41,199 nucleotides of DNA from an uncultured Roseobacter sp. (GTDB taxonomy: Bacteria > Pseudomonadota > Alphaproteobacteria > Rhodobacterales > Rhodobacteraceae), in contig CANKZM010000015.1 in NCBI GenBank assembly GCA_947488305.1, positions 1-41,199 on the forward strand, written 5' to 3'. The translations under genes and the position numbers were made by a program. Positions 1-8,175 of this stretch are shown piece after piece. The notes below the pieces were generated by a model. The model did not search any database and was not told where the DNA came from. It worked only from the letters and a program-made list of their open reading frames with translations. Position 1 is the stretch's first letter, and the number at the start of each line of letters is the position of its first letter.

Positions 1-65
1 CCGAGCTTGCCGGTCCGAATTTGACCTGTGTTGGATGCGACAATAACTGCTACAGGCAAAAGGTC

Positions 66-295
66 GGTTTGTCCGCAAAGCCGCCACCTTAAGCCGAGCC
101 GGCGTCTGTCCGTGGGCTGGCGCAGTGACAGTCGTTCTACAGCGCTTTATCTCAGCCAATCACATCTTCCAAATGAACGACGCACAAAGATGTCAAAGCG
201 CCAGTCCGGTCAAACCGAAGGTTTGCCTTCGGCAAAACGGGACGGACAGACGCGGGCTCCGCGCCTTCGGCTTGATTCCGAGCTGTGCAGCGCGG
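66..295. repeat. MITE-like palindromic repeat, left copy
   Basis: The core at about 93-262 is bounded by inverted ends. The left end (93-123) reads GCCGAGCCGGCGTCTGTCCG then TGGGCTGGCGC. The right end (from 198 to about 262) is its approximate reverse complement. A reverse-complement copy lies at 17340-17530, and similarity continues past the palindromic ends on both sides. This copy carries an extra 30 bp or so at about 208-238 that contains a perfect CCGAAGG/CCTTCGG hairpin. No transposase is present, so it is either a non-autonomous element or a dispersed intergenic repeat. The rest of 1-368 shows nothing else except the ribosome binding site of the next gene. Confidence 0.7.
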
Positions 296-368
296 GCCTG
301 GCAAAACAATGCGCTACACTTTCGGACCCCGCAGGCTAAGCTTCTGATCTGAACATGGAGGACTTGCG

Positions 369-1283
369 ATGAACAAACATATAGCCTCACGTCGGCTGAC
401 CGCCGCGGATTTCGACCAGGATCTGCTGGACCTGTATGATTACTACGTGCACGGAAAAATCTCCAAGCGGGAGTTTCTCGACCGTGCCGGCAAGTGGGCT
501 GTGGGGGGGCTGACGGCGGCCGCGATCCTCAGCACGCTGTCACCGAACTACGCGCTGGCCCAGCAGGTCGCCGAGGATGATCCGGACATCACCGGCGAGG
601 ACATTGTCTATCCGAGCCCCGACGGCACCGGCGACATCACCGCCTACCTCGTCCGGCCAACCGAAATCAACCCGGAGCGGCCCCCCGCCGCCGTGCTGGT
701 CGTCCACGAGAACCGGGGGCTCAATCCCTATATTCGCGATGTGGTCCGGCGTCTTGCAAAGGCCGGTTTCGTGGCAATGGGACCGGACGGCCTGTCGTCG
801 CTGGGTGGCTATCCGGGCACCGATGACGAAGGACGCACGATGCAGCGCACCCTCGATCAGGGGGCATTGCTCAACGACTTCTTTGCGGGCTTCGAATATC
901 TTCAGGCGCTCGAGGGGACAAACGGCAAGGTGGGCGCAACCGGCTTTTGCTACGGTGGCGGCGTGGTCAGCCGTCTGGCCGCAGCCTACCCCGAGATGGC
1001 AGCAGGCGTCCCGTTCTACGGCTCGTTCCCGGATGCCGCACAGGTCGCCGGGATCGAAGCGCCCCTGATGATCCAGCTTGCCGCCCTCGATCAGCGCATC
1101 AATGCGATGTGGCCCCCGTTTCAGAAGGCGATGGAAGAGAACGACAAGCGCTATGAGGCCCACATCTATCCCGGTGTGAACCACGGCTTTCACAACGACA
1201 CAACGCCCCGGTACGACGAGGCGGCGGCCATGCTCGCGGAACAGCGGATGGTCGCATGGTTCCGGACCTATCTCGCCGGCTGA
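369..1283 (+). CDS. Dienelactone hydrolase family protein, exported
   Basis: This 304-residue protein is an alpha/beta hydrolase of the dienelactone hydrolase family. The catalytic triad is visible as Cys194 in GFCYGGG, Asp241 in AALDQR and His272 in NHGFH. Glu114 in VVHENRG matches the conserved glutamate of the family. A hydrophobic stretch at about residues 44-64, ending in ALA, looks like a signal or membrane segment placed unusually late, after an acidic N-terminal part; similar long forms are often annotated as periplasmic. The start is supported by GGAGG at 357-361. The substrate cannot be read from the sequence. It converges on parB, and a short inverted repeat (GCCGCCCT/AGGGCGGC, 1301-1327) lies between them. 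Confidence 0.85.
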   Translation: MNKHIASRRLTAADFDQDLLDLYDYYVHGKISKREFLDRAGKWAVGGLTAAAILSTLSPNYALAQQVAEDDPDITGEDIVYPSPDGTGDITAYLVRPTEINPERPPAAVLVVHENRGLNPYIRDVVRRLAKAGFVAMGPDGLSSLGGYPGTDDEGRTMQRTLDQGALLNDFFAGFEYLQALEGTNGKVGATGFCYGGGVVSRLAAAYPEMAAGVPFYGSFPDAAQVAGIEAPLMIQLAALDQRINAMWPPFQKAMEENDKRYEAHIYPGVNHGFHNDTTPRYDEAAAMLAEQRMVAWFRTYLAG

Positions 1284-1300
1284 CAGCCGTCTTGTCCGCG

Positions 1301-1327
1301 CCGCCCTGCGGAGACGCGAGGGCGGCA
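1301..1327. terminator. Possible hairpin between convergent genes
   Basis: A perfect 8-bp stem (GCCGCCCT and AGGGCGGC) with an 11-nt loop lies 17 bp after the hydrolase stop codon. No T-run follows on the plus strand, so the terminator role is weak. Confidence 0.3.
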
Positions 1328-1473
1328 CTCCTCTGCGACAGCGTTGTTGAGCGGGAACGATAAGCGGGTATCTCACGCAGCCGGGTCTTGCGGCGGCGTG
1401 AGGTATTCCATTTTGCAGAGAAAATAAAATTTATTTTTCAGTCACTTATGCGAAAGATTTTCGCGTGCGAAAC

Positions 1474-2415
1474 TCAGCGGCGGGAAATCCACTCCCGCAG
1501 GGCTGCCTCAAAATCCGCATCGACCCCCTTGCCCGAGAGCGTCACCCGGCCCTTGGCCGCTTTCAGCACCACGCCCGGGGCTACCTGCTCCGCCGCGTTC
1601 TTCGGGGCGGCAGGGGCTTTCAGGGCGCGCTCCAGCACCCGCCGTTCAGCGCCTGCATCCGCAGGGGGTGTCTTGCGCAGGGCGTCATTGATCCGGGTGG
1701 CGATCGCCTTGTCCGCCTCGATGGCTGCGGCCAGCGCCAGCCCGAGTTTCTCGGGGATTGCGGTGGGGAAGGTGAGGTGTTTGCCCAGTGTCTGCCGCAG
1801 CACCACGAACCGCAGAATCTTGGACCGTTTGGCAGGGGCCACGTTGGCAAAGAGCGCCTTTACCGCCATCTTCGGGTCAGGGTAAACCCCGGCCCCCACC
1901 GCCTGCACCGCGATATTGGCACGCTCGTAGAAAGACAGCCCCGCGCGGATCTCGTTTTCCTCGACCATGGCCACATAAGAGGCGGCCGCGCCATCGGGCT
2001 TGCGCACAAAGGCCAGCACATAAGTTTCGCCCAGCTCCTGCAGGGCGCGCAGCCGCCGCAGGCCCGAGATCAACCCAAAGCGGCCCGACGACAGCGGCAG
2101 CACCTCGATAGGGGTTTGCTGGCCACGCTCCTGCAAGGAGGCTTTCAGCGCCGCCATTTCGTCCGCCTCCAGCACCATGCGGTCGCGGTTGAGGTGGCCC
2201 GCCTCGATGCTGGCGATGTCGAGCTTGCGCACCATGCGCCCTTCGGCCTCCGCGGCAGCCATGGCTCCGCTGACCTCCTCAAGGGCGGCCTGCGTCGCCG
2301 TTTCGCCCGCCACGGCGGCGATTGGCATGCGGGACAGGGGCCCAAAGGCTGATTTTGTCTCTAATGCGCCTGTATCAGGCTCGCTTGGGATCTCAAGACG
2401 CTTGCGCTTGGCCAT
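1474..2415 (-). CDS. parB: Plasmid partitioning protein ParB
   Basis: This 313-residue protein should be the centromere-binding partner of ParA in plasmid segregation. The N-terminal half carries the ParB/Spo0J nuclease-like core, including the SGLRRLRALQELG segment that matches the nucleotide-binding motif G-x-R-R of ParB CTPases. A helical DNA-binding part follows (VEENEIRAGLSFYERA), with a basic C-terminus. An upstream in-frame start at 2442 exists, but the ATG at 2413-2415 has a GAGGAGG-type ribosome binding site just before it and overlaps the end of parA by 23 bp, as expected for a coupled parAB operon. The candidate target site is the inverted repeat in front of parA. Confidence 0.9.
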   Translation of the reverse strand: MAKRKRLEIPSEPDTGALETKSAFGPLSRMPIAAVAGETATQAALEEVSGAMAAAEAEGRMVRKLDIASIEAGHLNRDRMVLEADEMAALKASLQERGQQTPIEVLPLSSGRFGLISGLRRLRALQELGETYVLAFVRKPDGAAASYVAMVEENEIRAGLSFYERANIAVQAVGAGVYPDPKMAVKALFANVAPAKRSKILRFVVLRQTLGKHLTFPTAIPEKLGLALAAAIEADKAIATRINDALRKTPPADAGAERRVLERALKAPAAPKNAAEQVAPGVVLKAAKGRVTLSGKGVDADFEAALREWISRR

Positions 2416-3793
2416 GGGCTGCCTCCTCTGCTGCCAGTTCATCCCGCCGCCAGGCGCCGATCAGCAGCCGCTTGAACCCCGCGTAGGTCGCATCGAATGC
2501 CTGCCGCCCACGGGCATAGGTCTCACGGTTGAAATCGCGGTAGTCGGCCTCGTAAATGCCCGCCACCTGCTCACCTGCCTGCCCGATGAGTGCCGTGAAA
2601 TCCTGACGATAGGGTGAAAGCGCCGTCCCGAGGTAGGCCTGCATGAGGGCGGCAAACTCCGCCTGCTGGCTGCCGTCAAACCGCGTGACCACCGCCCGCA
2701 CCGCATCCCATTCAAAGCTGAGGCCTGCGCGTCCCAAAGCCCGCGCGGCGGTATTCTCGGCGTCTTCGATGCTGGCGAAGGTCGCATGCAGCATGTCAAA
2801 AAACCGGCCCGTGCTCTCGAATTCAAGGAAAGACGCGCCGGTGGGCACCAGCAGGATGTCGGCGGCGGCCAGCGCATTGATCGTCAGATACCCCAGAGCG
2901 GGCGGTGTATCGAGCACAACGAGGTCGTACTGGTCCAGCACCCCATCGGCCTCCAGACGCTCTGAGAGCGCGTCCCAGAGCTTCCAGGAACGCGCCAGCA
3001 TGCGCCATACCGGCACCTGGAACTCCGCCCAGTAGAGGTCAAGCTGCGCGCCCAGCAGATCAATGTTGGGCCAGTGCGTGGCCTGCACCACATCCTGAAC
3101 CTTCATTTCCATCGCCTGAGCCACGGTGTCATCAAGGGGCAGGGGGGATTCATTGCGGTCCAGACGGCCCTGGTTCTCACGCCGCAGATGTTCGCCGTAG
3201 TGGCGGGCCAGCACAGGAAAGACCGTTTGCCATTCGTCCTGCACACGGCCCCCGAAGATCGAGGTCATGGAGCCCTGGCTGTCCAGATCCACCACCAGCA
3301 CCTTGTAGCCGTCGAGGGCGGCGGACATGGCCAGATGCGCCCCGGTGGAGGTCTTGCCCACGCCGCCCTTGAAATTTGCGACCGCCACGATCTTGGCTGG
3401 CAGCCCTTCGGGTCGGTAGGGCAGGTAGTCGCGGCCCTTCGTGCCCTCAGCGGCAAAATGCGCCCGCAGACGCAGCACCTCATCAAGGGTGAACCACTTG
3501 GCCCCGCCATCGGTCTCGGTCAGCCCCTGAGGCAGGTCGGGGTTCTGACGCAGCACGCGGCGAAAATGTGCAGGGGCCACGGGGATCAGGTATTTGGTGA
3601 TCTCCCAGGTGGAAAAGCGGCGCAGGACCTTCTGCCCTTGATCGTTGAGGCCGCGTCCCGCAAGGTCATCGCGCCCCTTGCGACAGGCCGCTGCAATCTC
3701 TGCAATGCCGTCTGTACTGAGAGGCGCGCCCAAAGCCTCCATGGCCTGATCGGGGTTGATCCCGAGATAGGGGACGGGGTCATCGCTGCTCAT
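2393..3793 (-). CDS. parA: Plasmid partitioning ATPase ParA
   Basis: This 466-residue protein is a ParA/MinD-family ATPase that would move plasmid copies apart together with ParB. The deviant Walker A motif KGGVGKT lies at residues 142-148 and a Walker B-like VVLDTPPALG segment follows. The long N-terminal region (about residues 55-120) contains a helix-turn-helix/MerR-like part (WEITKYLI and WFTLDEVLRLR), typical of large type Ia ParA proteins that also repress their own operon. The start at ATG 3791-3793 is chosen because GGGAGG precedes it; the in-frame ATG at 3832 lies inside the probable operator. parA is divergent from repA, the order seen in RepA-type Roseobacter plasmids. Confidence 0.93.
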   Translation of the reverse strand: MSSDDPVPYLGINPDQAMEALGAPLSTDGIAEIAAACRKGRDDLAGRGLNDQGQKVLRRFSTWEITKYLIPVAPAHFRRVLRQNPDLPQGLTETDGGAKWFTLDEVLRLRAHFAAEGTKGRDYLPYRPEGLPAKIVAVANFKGGVGKTSTGAHLAMSAALDGYKVLVVDLDSQGSMTSIFGGRVQDEWQTVFPVLARHYGEHLRRENQGRLDRNESPLPLDDTVAQAMEMKVQDVVQATHWPNIDLLGAQLDLYWAEFQVPVWRMLARSWKLWDALSERLEADGVLDQYDLVVLDTPPALGYLTINALAAADILLVPTGASFLEFESTGRFFDMLHATFASIEDAENTAARALGRAGLSFEWDAVRAVVTRFDGSQQAEFAALMQAYLGTALSPYRQDFTALIGQAGEQVAGIYEADYRDFNRETYARGRQAFDATYAGFKRLLIGAWRRDELAAEEAAHGQAQAS

Positions 3794-3818
3794 GATGCCT
3801 CCCAGATTTTTCATGTAA

Positions 3819-3848
3819 CGTGTTTTGGGCAATGTACCACAAAACGCG
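3819..3848. promoter_or_regulatory. Inverted repeat before parA: operator or parS
   Basis: CGTGTTTTGGG and CCACAAAACGCG form an imperfect inverted repeat (CGYGTTTTGKGG arms) with a centre of about 7 bp. It ends 26 bp upstream of the parA start. The place and shape fit a binding site for the HTH part of ParA, or a parS site for ParB. The sequence alone does not decide which. Confidence 0.5.
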
Positions 3849-4043
3849 TCACATCCAAGAGATATCCTGACCTCCTTTGGTTTTTCTAAGCAATTAAAGG
3901 GCTTGCCTGCCCGTAGAGGGCCTTGATCTGATGCGGGATCAATTTTTTTTAGTTATAATCTGGTTATTAATTGTTAAAGGATGCGCGGAATTTGTCAAAG
4001 CCTTGAAATTACATCGACTTTGGCGAATTTCTTTGGACCAGGT

Positions 4044-4109
4044 GACTCTGAACCCCCGATAAAACGACTCTGATCCCCCGAAAGACTGACTCCAATCCCC
4101 CGATAGGTC
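4044..4109 (+). repeat. Three 22-bp iterons
   Basis: Three direct repeats start at 4044, 4066 and 4088, exactly 22 bp apart: GACTCTGAACCCCCGATAAA, GACTCTGATCCCCCGAAAGA and GACTCCAATCCCCCGATAGG. The invariant core is GACTC-N4-CCCCCGA. Two helical turns of spacing places all copies on the same DNA face, as for RepA binding sites. Confidence 0.85.
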
Positions 4110-4138
4110 TGGTGATAAGGCTATACGGAAGGGGACCC

Positions 4139-4147
4139 TGTGGATAA
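4139..4147 (-). promoter_or_regulatory. DnaA box
   Basis: TGTGGATAA is the exact reverse complement of the consensus DnaA box TTATCCACA and lies 30 bp after the last iteron. Confidence 0.7.
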
Positions 4148-4241
4148 GTTGGGCGTCAATGAAACCCCGAATCTCTTTCCGGGGCAAAACTGATCCCGCA
4201 AAGGGACGTTGAAGAGGCCGCCTCAAAAGGGGCGAGAGCAG

Positions 4242-5234
4242 ATGACGGCAGGCAGCACACCGACCCTTGCGGACGGGGATTTCTTTGTATGTGACTTCTT
4301 CGGGGCCAGCCCGAAGCATGATCTCGCGTCGATGGAGCATCCGCTCTTTTCGCTGTCCACGCGTCCTGACCGACGTATTCTCAGTTACACCCACAACGAT
4401 GTCGCGGTGACCGTGACGCCTTCGGTGCGGGGGCGGGCGACGATCTTTGATGCGGACATCCTGATCTTCTGCATCAGCCAGCTGATGGCGGCGCTGAACG
4501 CAGGTCGCCCTGTCTCGCGCAGCCTGACACTCACGGCGCATGATCTCTTGCTGGCCACCGGGCGCGAAACCAGCGGTGACGCCTATCGCCGCCTCAAGGA
4601 GGCTTTCGAGCGGCTGGCAGGCACGCGCATCACCACCAATATCGCGACAGATGAGAAGGAGGTCACCACCGGCTTTGGCTTGATCGAAAGCTGGGAGATC
4701 GTGCGCAAGACACGGGCAGGGCGGATGGTATCGGTTTCCGTGACACTGTCCGAATGGATCTACCGCGCGGTCCTCGCCCGGTCGGTTCTGACCTTGAGTA
4801 GAGACTATTTCGGCCTGCGCAAACCGCTGGAGCGACGGCTTTACGCCTTGGCGCGCAAACATTGCGGACAACAGGCGGGCTGGCGTGTGTCGGTGGAGGT
4901 GCTCTTGAAGAAGTCGGGCTCCGCCTCTCCGCGCCGCGTCTTTCGCGCCATGCTGCGCGATATCATCGCCCGCGACAGCCTGCCCGATTACAGGCTGGTG
5001 GAAGAGCCTGGCGACATGATCGCGGTCAGCCGCCGCGACACGGTGCTGGAGGAGGGGGGCGGGCTGCTGCTCAGCCCTGAGACCCTTGAGGAGGCCCGCA
5101 GGCTGGCGCCGGGATGGGACGTCTATGCGCTGGAGGCCGAATGGCAGAGCTTTGCCCGCCGCACGCCGCCACGCAACCCGGATCGTGCGTTTCTGGGCTG
5201 GGTGAAAAAGCGCGTAGCCCAGGGCGCGCGCTGA
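4242..5234 (+). CDS. repA: Plasmid replication initiator RepA
   Basis: This protein of about 330 residues matches the RPA-type replication initiators that define RepA-type plasmids in Rhodobacterales. Recognisable parts are the N-terminal stretch with FFVCDFFGASPKHDLASMEHPLFSLSTR-like order, the central winged-helix region (LTLTAHDLLLATGRETSGDAYRRLKEAFERL, quoted here as a region) and a second DNA-binding part near LKKSGSASPRRVFRAMLRDI. It should bind the iterons just upstream and open the origin. The start is uncertain: ATG 4242 has AGGGG upstream, while an in-frame TTG at 4209 also has AAGGGA before it and would add 11 residues. The gene is divergent from parAB. Confidence 0.9.
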   Translation: MTAGSTPTLADGDFFVCDFFGASPKHDLASMEHPLFSLSTRPDRRILSYTHNDVAVTVTPSVRGRATIFDADILIFCISQLMAALNAGRPVSRSLTLTAHDLLLATGRETSGDAYRRLKEAFERLAGTRITTNIATDEKEVTTGFGLIESWEIVRKTRAGRMVSVSVTLSEWIYRAVLARSVLTLSRDYFGLRKPLERRLYALARKHCGQQAGWRVSVEVLLKKSGSASPRRVFRAMLRDIIARDSLPDYRLVEEPGDMIAVSRRDTVLEEGGGLLLSPETLEEARRLAPGWDVYALEAEWQSFARRTPPRNPDRAFLGWVKKRVAQGAR

Positions 5235-5906
5235 TCAGGCCGGCTGGAAAGCCACACACATTTGATGCAGGGCGGCTGTGCCGAAGATCGCAGCGCCAAC
5301 CATTTCCATCGTTTCTTCGCCCAGAGTGGCGAGCAGCCCGTTTTCGAGGTCATTGTAGACCAGATACCCCGACAGCATCTCCAGACCGAGCGCGCCGCCC
5401 AGATAGATGGCGGCCGCTGCAATCACGAGCTTGCGTGTGCCCGCTTCCATGGAGCGGATAAAATTGAAGCCCAGAAGCGCCAGTATCGCAACGATGCAGA
5501 GGCCCGCGGCGATCCATTTTCTGAAAAAGATCTCATATCCCTGCGACAGGTACTGGCCAACAGGTTCATGTACCTGCGCGGCCTCATCAAAGGCCATCAG
5601 GACAAACAGCATGCCAAACCCCAGCCAGTGCCACCGCCATCGATCCGCCATTCGGAAACTGTGCTGTGCAACGACAAGCAGCAAGGCCGCGGCGATGGCA
5701 ATCAATCCGAAGTTTACAAATGTCGGCACATTCGACTCTTTTCCGACCCAGAAAACCTTATAGGGAATATTGGGCAGATCGGGGCTGCTCCCCTTTGAAA
5801 GAACAACGACCGCGACACTGAGCATGACGGTGGCTGCAATCAGCCCAAGCGCCAGCTTCAGATAGCGGGAAGGGGAGGGGAGGGCGAGTGTAACGGTTGT
5901 CATCAT
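5235..5906 (-). CDS. Multi-pass membrane protein, function unknown
   Basis: The protein has about 223 residues from the ATG at 5904-5906 (a second ATG follows directly, and an upstream in-frame ATG at 5948 would add 14). It has about six hydrophobic segments. The third is followed by FDEAAQVHEPVGQYLSQGYE, with a clustered Asp, two Glu and a His next to a membrane segment, and a further acidic LGEETMEMVG lies before the last segment. I recall similar D-E-x-x-x-x-H-E membrane proteins of unknown role in other bacteria but cannot name the family. It converges on repA with no gap. Confidence 0.65.
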   Translation of the reverse strand: MMTTVTLALPSPSRYLKLALGLIAATVMLSVAVVVLSKGSSPDLPNIPYKVFWVGKESNVPTFVNFGLIAIAAALLLVVAQHSFRMADRWRWHWLGFGMLFVLMAFDEAAQVHEPVGQYLSQGYEIFFRKWIAAGLCIVAILALLGFNFIRSMEAGTRKLVIAAAAIYLGGALGLEMLSGYLVYNDLENGLLATLGEETMEMVGAAIFGTAALHQMCVAFQPA

Positions 5907-6124
5907 CGCGTCATATTCCAAACCTCTGCAGCGTTGCAATGTGTGCACTTTTTACGTGTGCCTTCCGGAGGTTGGCGGGCGCACTACGTCATCAATCTGG
6001 TGTAAAAAACGTTACTGTTCCCTCTTTGCCTATGTCTGCGGTCGGACGGGGTGCGATTGGCTTCCCGTTTGATCGTTCATTCTGTCCGGCTATAGTGCGG
6101 GCAGATTTTTCAAAGAGGTTTTTC

Positions 6125-6466
6125 ATGTTCCGCATATTTCTTCTGATCGGGCTTTTGGCCGCTGTCCCGGCCCTGGCCGACCCAAACAACCAGATCCCCT
6201 TCCGGAAATCCGTTGAACTCAATGTCGGGCAATCCGTGGTGGTGCATGGCTACCGGGGTGAATGCGGCAAGCGGCCCGATAATGTCGACCCCAAGCGCAC
6301 CCGTGCCACCAAGCTCGGGATGCTGAGCAATGGCAAATGGGGCGTGACGAACAGCCGGCGCTGCGGTGGCTGGACCCCGGCGGTCGAGGTCATCTTTACC
6401 GCCCAGAAGAAGGGGCGCGAGACGATCAAGGTGGCCGGTGACAACATCAAGATACGCGTGCGCTGA
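6125..6466 (+). CDS. Small secreted protein, function unknown
   Basis: This 113-residue protein starts at ATG 6125, after AAAGAGG. It has a clear signal peptide (FRIFLLIGLLAAVPALA, cleavage before Asp). The mature part, about 95 residues, is rich in alternating hydrophobic residues and basic. Two cysteines (in GECGKRP and RRCGGW) could form a disulfide in the periplasm. The shape suggests a small all-beta domain. A longer open frame begins at 5897, but it lacks a ribosome binding site and would bury the signal peptide, so it was not used. Confidence 0.65.
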   Translation: MFRIFLLIGLLAAVPALADPNNQIPFRKSVELNVGQSVVVHGYRGECGKRPDNVDPKRTRATKLGMLSNGKWGVTNSRRCGGWTPAVEVIFTAQKKGRETIKVAGDNIKIRVR

Positions 6467-6594
6467 GCGCCCTCAATCCGGCTGCAACCCGGATCAGGTG
6501 GTACGAGATCGCCCGGACGGCAGACCGTATCAGGGGATGCTCTGCGGGACATTGCACCACCTTTGCTCTAACATCAAAAGGCGGAGGGCTGACC

Positions 6595-6987
6595 ATGGCA
6601 GAAGTATTAGTTGGCGGATGCAAATGTGGATTGGTGCGTTTCAAGGGCACCCGATTGAAGGCTCCCATGTTCCGCTGTCATTGCCGTGACTGCCAGCAAC
6701 TCACCGGTTCCGGCCATGCGGAGATGGTTCCTCTTGCCACGGTGGATTTTTCCATAAGCGAGGCCTGTAAAACTTACGAGATGTCGGGCGGATCCGGTCA
6801 GTCGACTTTCAGCGGGTTTTGTCCGGAGTGCGGCTCTCAACTCACGCGCAGGAGTGAACGCATGAGTGATAGAATTTACGTACATGCGTCGTCGCTTGAC
6901 GATCCCGGTAAATATGATCCAGAGAAATCGATCTACGCAGGGTCGGCCCAGCCATGGGACAAGGCTGCAATTATCGGCGAGCCGTAA
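6595..6987 (+). CDS. GFA/CENP-V family zinc-binding protein
   Basis: This 130-residue protein has the complete cysteine pattern of the Gfa-like (glutathione-dependent formaldehyde-activating) fold: Cys9 and Cys11 (CKC), Cys28, Cys30 and Cys33 (CHCRDC), and Cys76 and Cys79 (CPEC). These bind two zinc ions in characterised members. Length and pattern are normal for the family. The true substrate is unknown for most members, so formaldehyde activation should not be assumed. The start has GGAGGG about 8 bp upstream. Confidence 0.88.
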   Translation: MAEVLVGGCKCGLVRFKGTRLKAPMFRCHCRDCQQLTGSGHAEMVPLATVDFSISEACKTYEMSGGSGQSTFSGFCPECGSQLTRRSERMSDRIYVHASSLDDPGKYDPEKSIYAGSAQPWDKAAIIGEP

Positions 6988-7110
6988 GGGCCCGCAGGGG
7001 TCATCGGATGCGTGCGCTTATCCTGCCGGCCGGGGGGAGGTTTGCTTTGTAGCCCGGGGCAGGGGCGGCTATAGAGGCCCCACCAAAACTCAGTTTTCAA
7101 GGAACCTCCC

Positions 7111-7626
7111 ATGACCTCTCCCAAACCGCGCGTTGGCGCTGCGATCGACCCCATGACCTGGCAAACTGTCGAGGGAGGCTCTGTGACCGTGGGCGCGCCG
7201 AAAGACCGCTGGAGCATGCTCTTTGTCTATCGCGGCAAGCATTGCCCGCGCTGCAAGCGGTTTCTCAACAAGCTCAATGCGGTGCTGTCCGACTGGACGG
7301 CGGTGATGGATGTGGTGGTGGTTTCGGCCGACACGGCAGAAAAGGCGCAGGCTGACCGTGCAGAGTTCGGCTGGGATTTCCCGCTGGCCTACGGGCTGAC
7401 GGAGCCGCAGATGCGCGCCTTGGGGCTTTACGTGTCCGCGCCGCTGTCGGAGGCGGAAACGACACAGAATTTTGCCGAGCCCGGTGCCTTTGGCATCCGG
7501 CCTGATGGCACGCTGATGCTGGTGGATATTTCCAACGGGCCAGCCGCACGCCCCGATCTGGAAGAGCTGCTGGACGGGATGATCTTCAACATCGAGAACA
7601 ACCGGCCCGTGCGCGGAACGGCCTGA
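7111..7626 (+). CDS. Redoxin (AhpC/TSA-like) with CxxC motif
   Basis: This 171-residue thioredoxin-fold protein has FVYRGKHCPRC at residues 38-48, placing a resolving-type pair Cys45-Cys48 after the first beta strand, as in AhpC/TSA-like redoxins. The later GAFGIRPDGTLMLVDISNGP segment fits the fold's cis-proline side. It has no signal peptide, so it should act in the cytoplasm as a thiol-disulfide or peroxide-reducing enzyme. AAGGA stands 9 bp before the start. It ends 9 bp from the convergent gene at 7636. Confidence 0.8.
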   Translation: MTSPKPRVGAAIDPMTWQTVEGGSVTVGAPKDRWSMLFVYRGKHCPRCKRFLNKLNAVLSDWTAVMDVVVVSADTAEKAQADRAEFGWDFPLAYGLTEPQMRALGLYVSAPLSEAETTQNFAEPGAFGIRPDGTLMLVDISNGPAARPDLEELLDGMIFNIENNRPVRGTA

Positions 7627-7635
7627 CCGGGCGGA

Positions 7636-7959
7636 CTATTCCCAGGTGCCGCTGGCATTGCAGGTGCTGTCCCCCACCACCGCGCCCTGCGAATAGAAGT
7701 CACCGCCGTGCACACAGAAGACGAAGTTGTTGCGGTTCTCGTCATTCTCGACGTCGCGGTTCCAGAACAACCCGTCGCTGTTGCGGTGACAGCGCACACG
7801 CTCGCCGGTCAGTACCACCGTGGCACCCCAGGCGAACTGCTTGCCCATGAGCACACAGGTGTTCCTGGGCGCGTCAGCCGCGGTCGTTTGAGCAAAAGCA
7901 GGAAGCGCGGCCCCAAGCGTGAGGGAGACGAGCGCTGCGGAAATGGAAAGAAATTTCAT
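7636..7959 (-). CDS. Small secreted protein with two cysteine repeats
   Basis: From the ATG at 7957-7959 (AAGGG upstream) this gives 107 residues with a signal peptide ending in PAFA. The mature protein consists of two related halves. Each runs C-V-x-x-G-x-x-[FY]-x-x-G-A, then a short beta-like stretch, a second Cys and a final G-x-[FT]-W; the first half is longer. Four cysteines thus make two likely disulfides. I cannot name the family with certainty; DUF1496 is a possibility. The longer in-frame start at 8055 would mask the signal peptide. Confidence 0.65.
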   Translation of the reverse strand: MKFLSISAALVSLTLGAALPAFAQTTAADAPRNTCVLMGKQFAWGATVVLTGERVRCHRNSDGLFWNRDVENDENRNNFVFCVHGGDFYSQGAVVGDSTCNASGTWE

Positions 7960-8147
7960 CGCGGACCCTTCAAGTCGTTTGTTTGCGCCTCTTGGAAGGC
8001 TGCGAAAATCTGGTCTGGAAGTCAAAAAACTAGTGGAGCCGTTTTCGGGACGCAAGGTGTATTCGCAGGATCAGGCGCAACCCCCGGATGAGCGCCGCTG
8101 AGGATTTTGCCATGTCATACCACCGGATAGAACGCCAGACAGAGCCT

Positions 8148-8173
8148 GGGGCAGGCAACCGGCGCGCTGCCCC
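8148..8173 (-). terminator. Possible hairpin after xrtD
   Basis: GGGGCAG and CTGCCCC form a 7-bp stem with a 12-nt loop just downstream of the xrtD stop codon. No T-run follows on the minus strand, so this is at best a weak terminator. Confidence 0.3.
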
Positions 8174-8175
8174 GA

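Larger units (their letters stand above)
3849..4241. other. Replication origin region (oriV)
   Basis: This non-coding stretch lies between the divergent parA and repA genes. It holds an AT-rich part (about 3940-3985, with a run of T and TTATTAATTGTTAA), three 22-bp iterons (4044-4109), a perfect DnaA box TGTGGATAA at 4139-4147, and a small hairpin in the repA leader (CCCCG 4165-4169 / CGGGG 4180-4184). This is the usual make-up of an iteron origin opened by a plasmid RepA together with host DnaA. Confidence 0.8.

Noticed and set aside
3939-4871. Minus-strand frame (310 codons) across the origin and repA
   Set aside because: It covers the iterons and the DnaA box and is antisense to the repA coding part. 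It is not a real gene.
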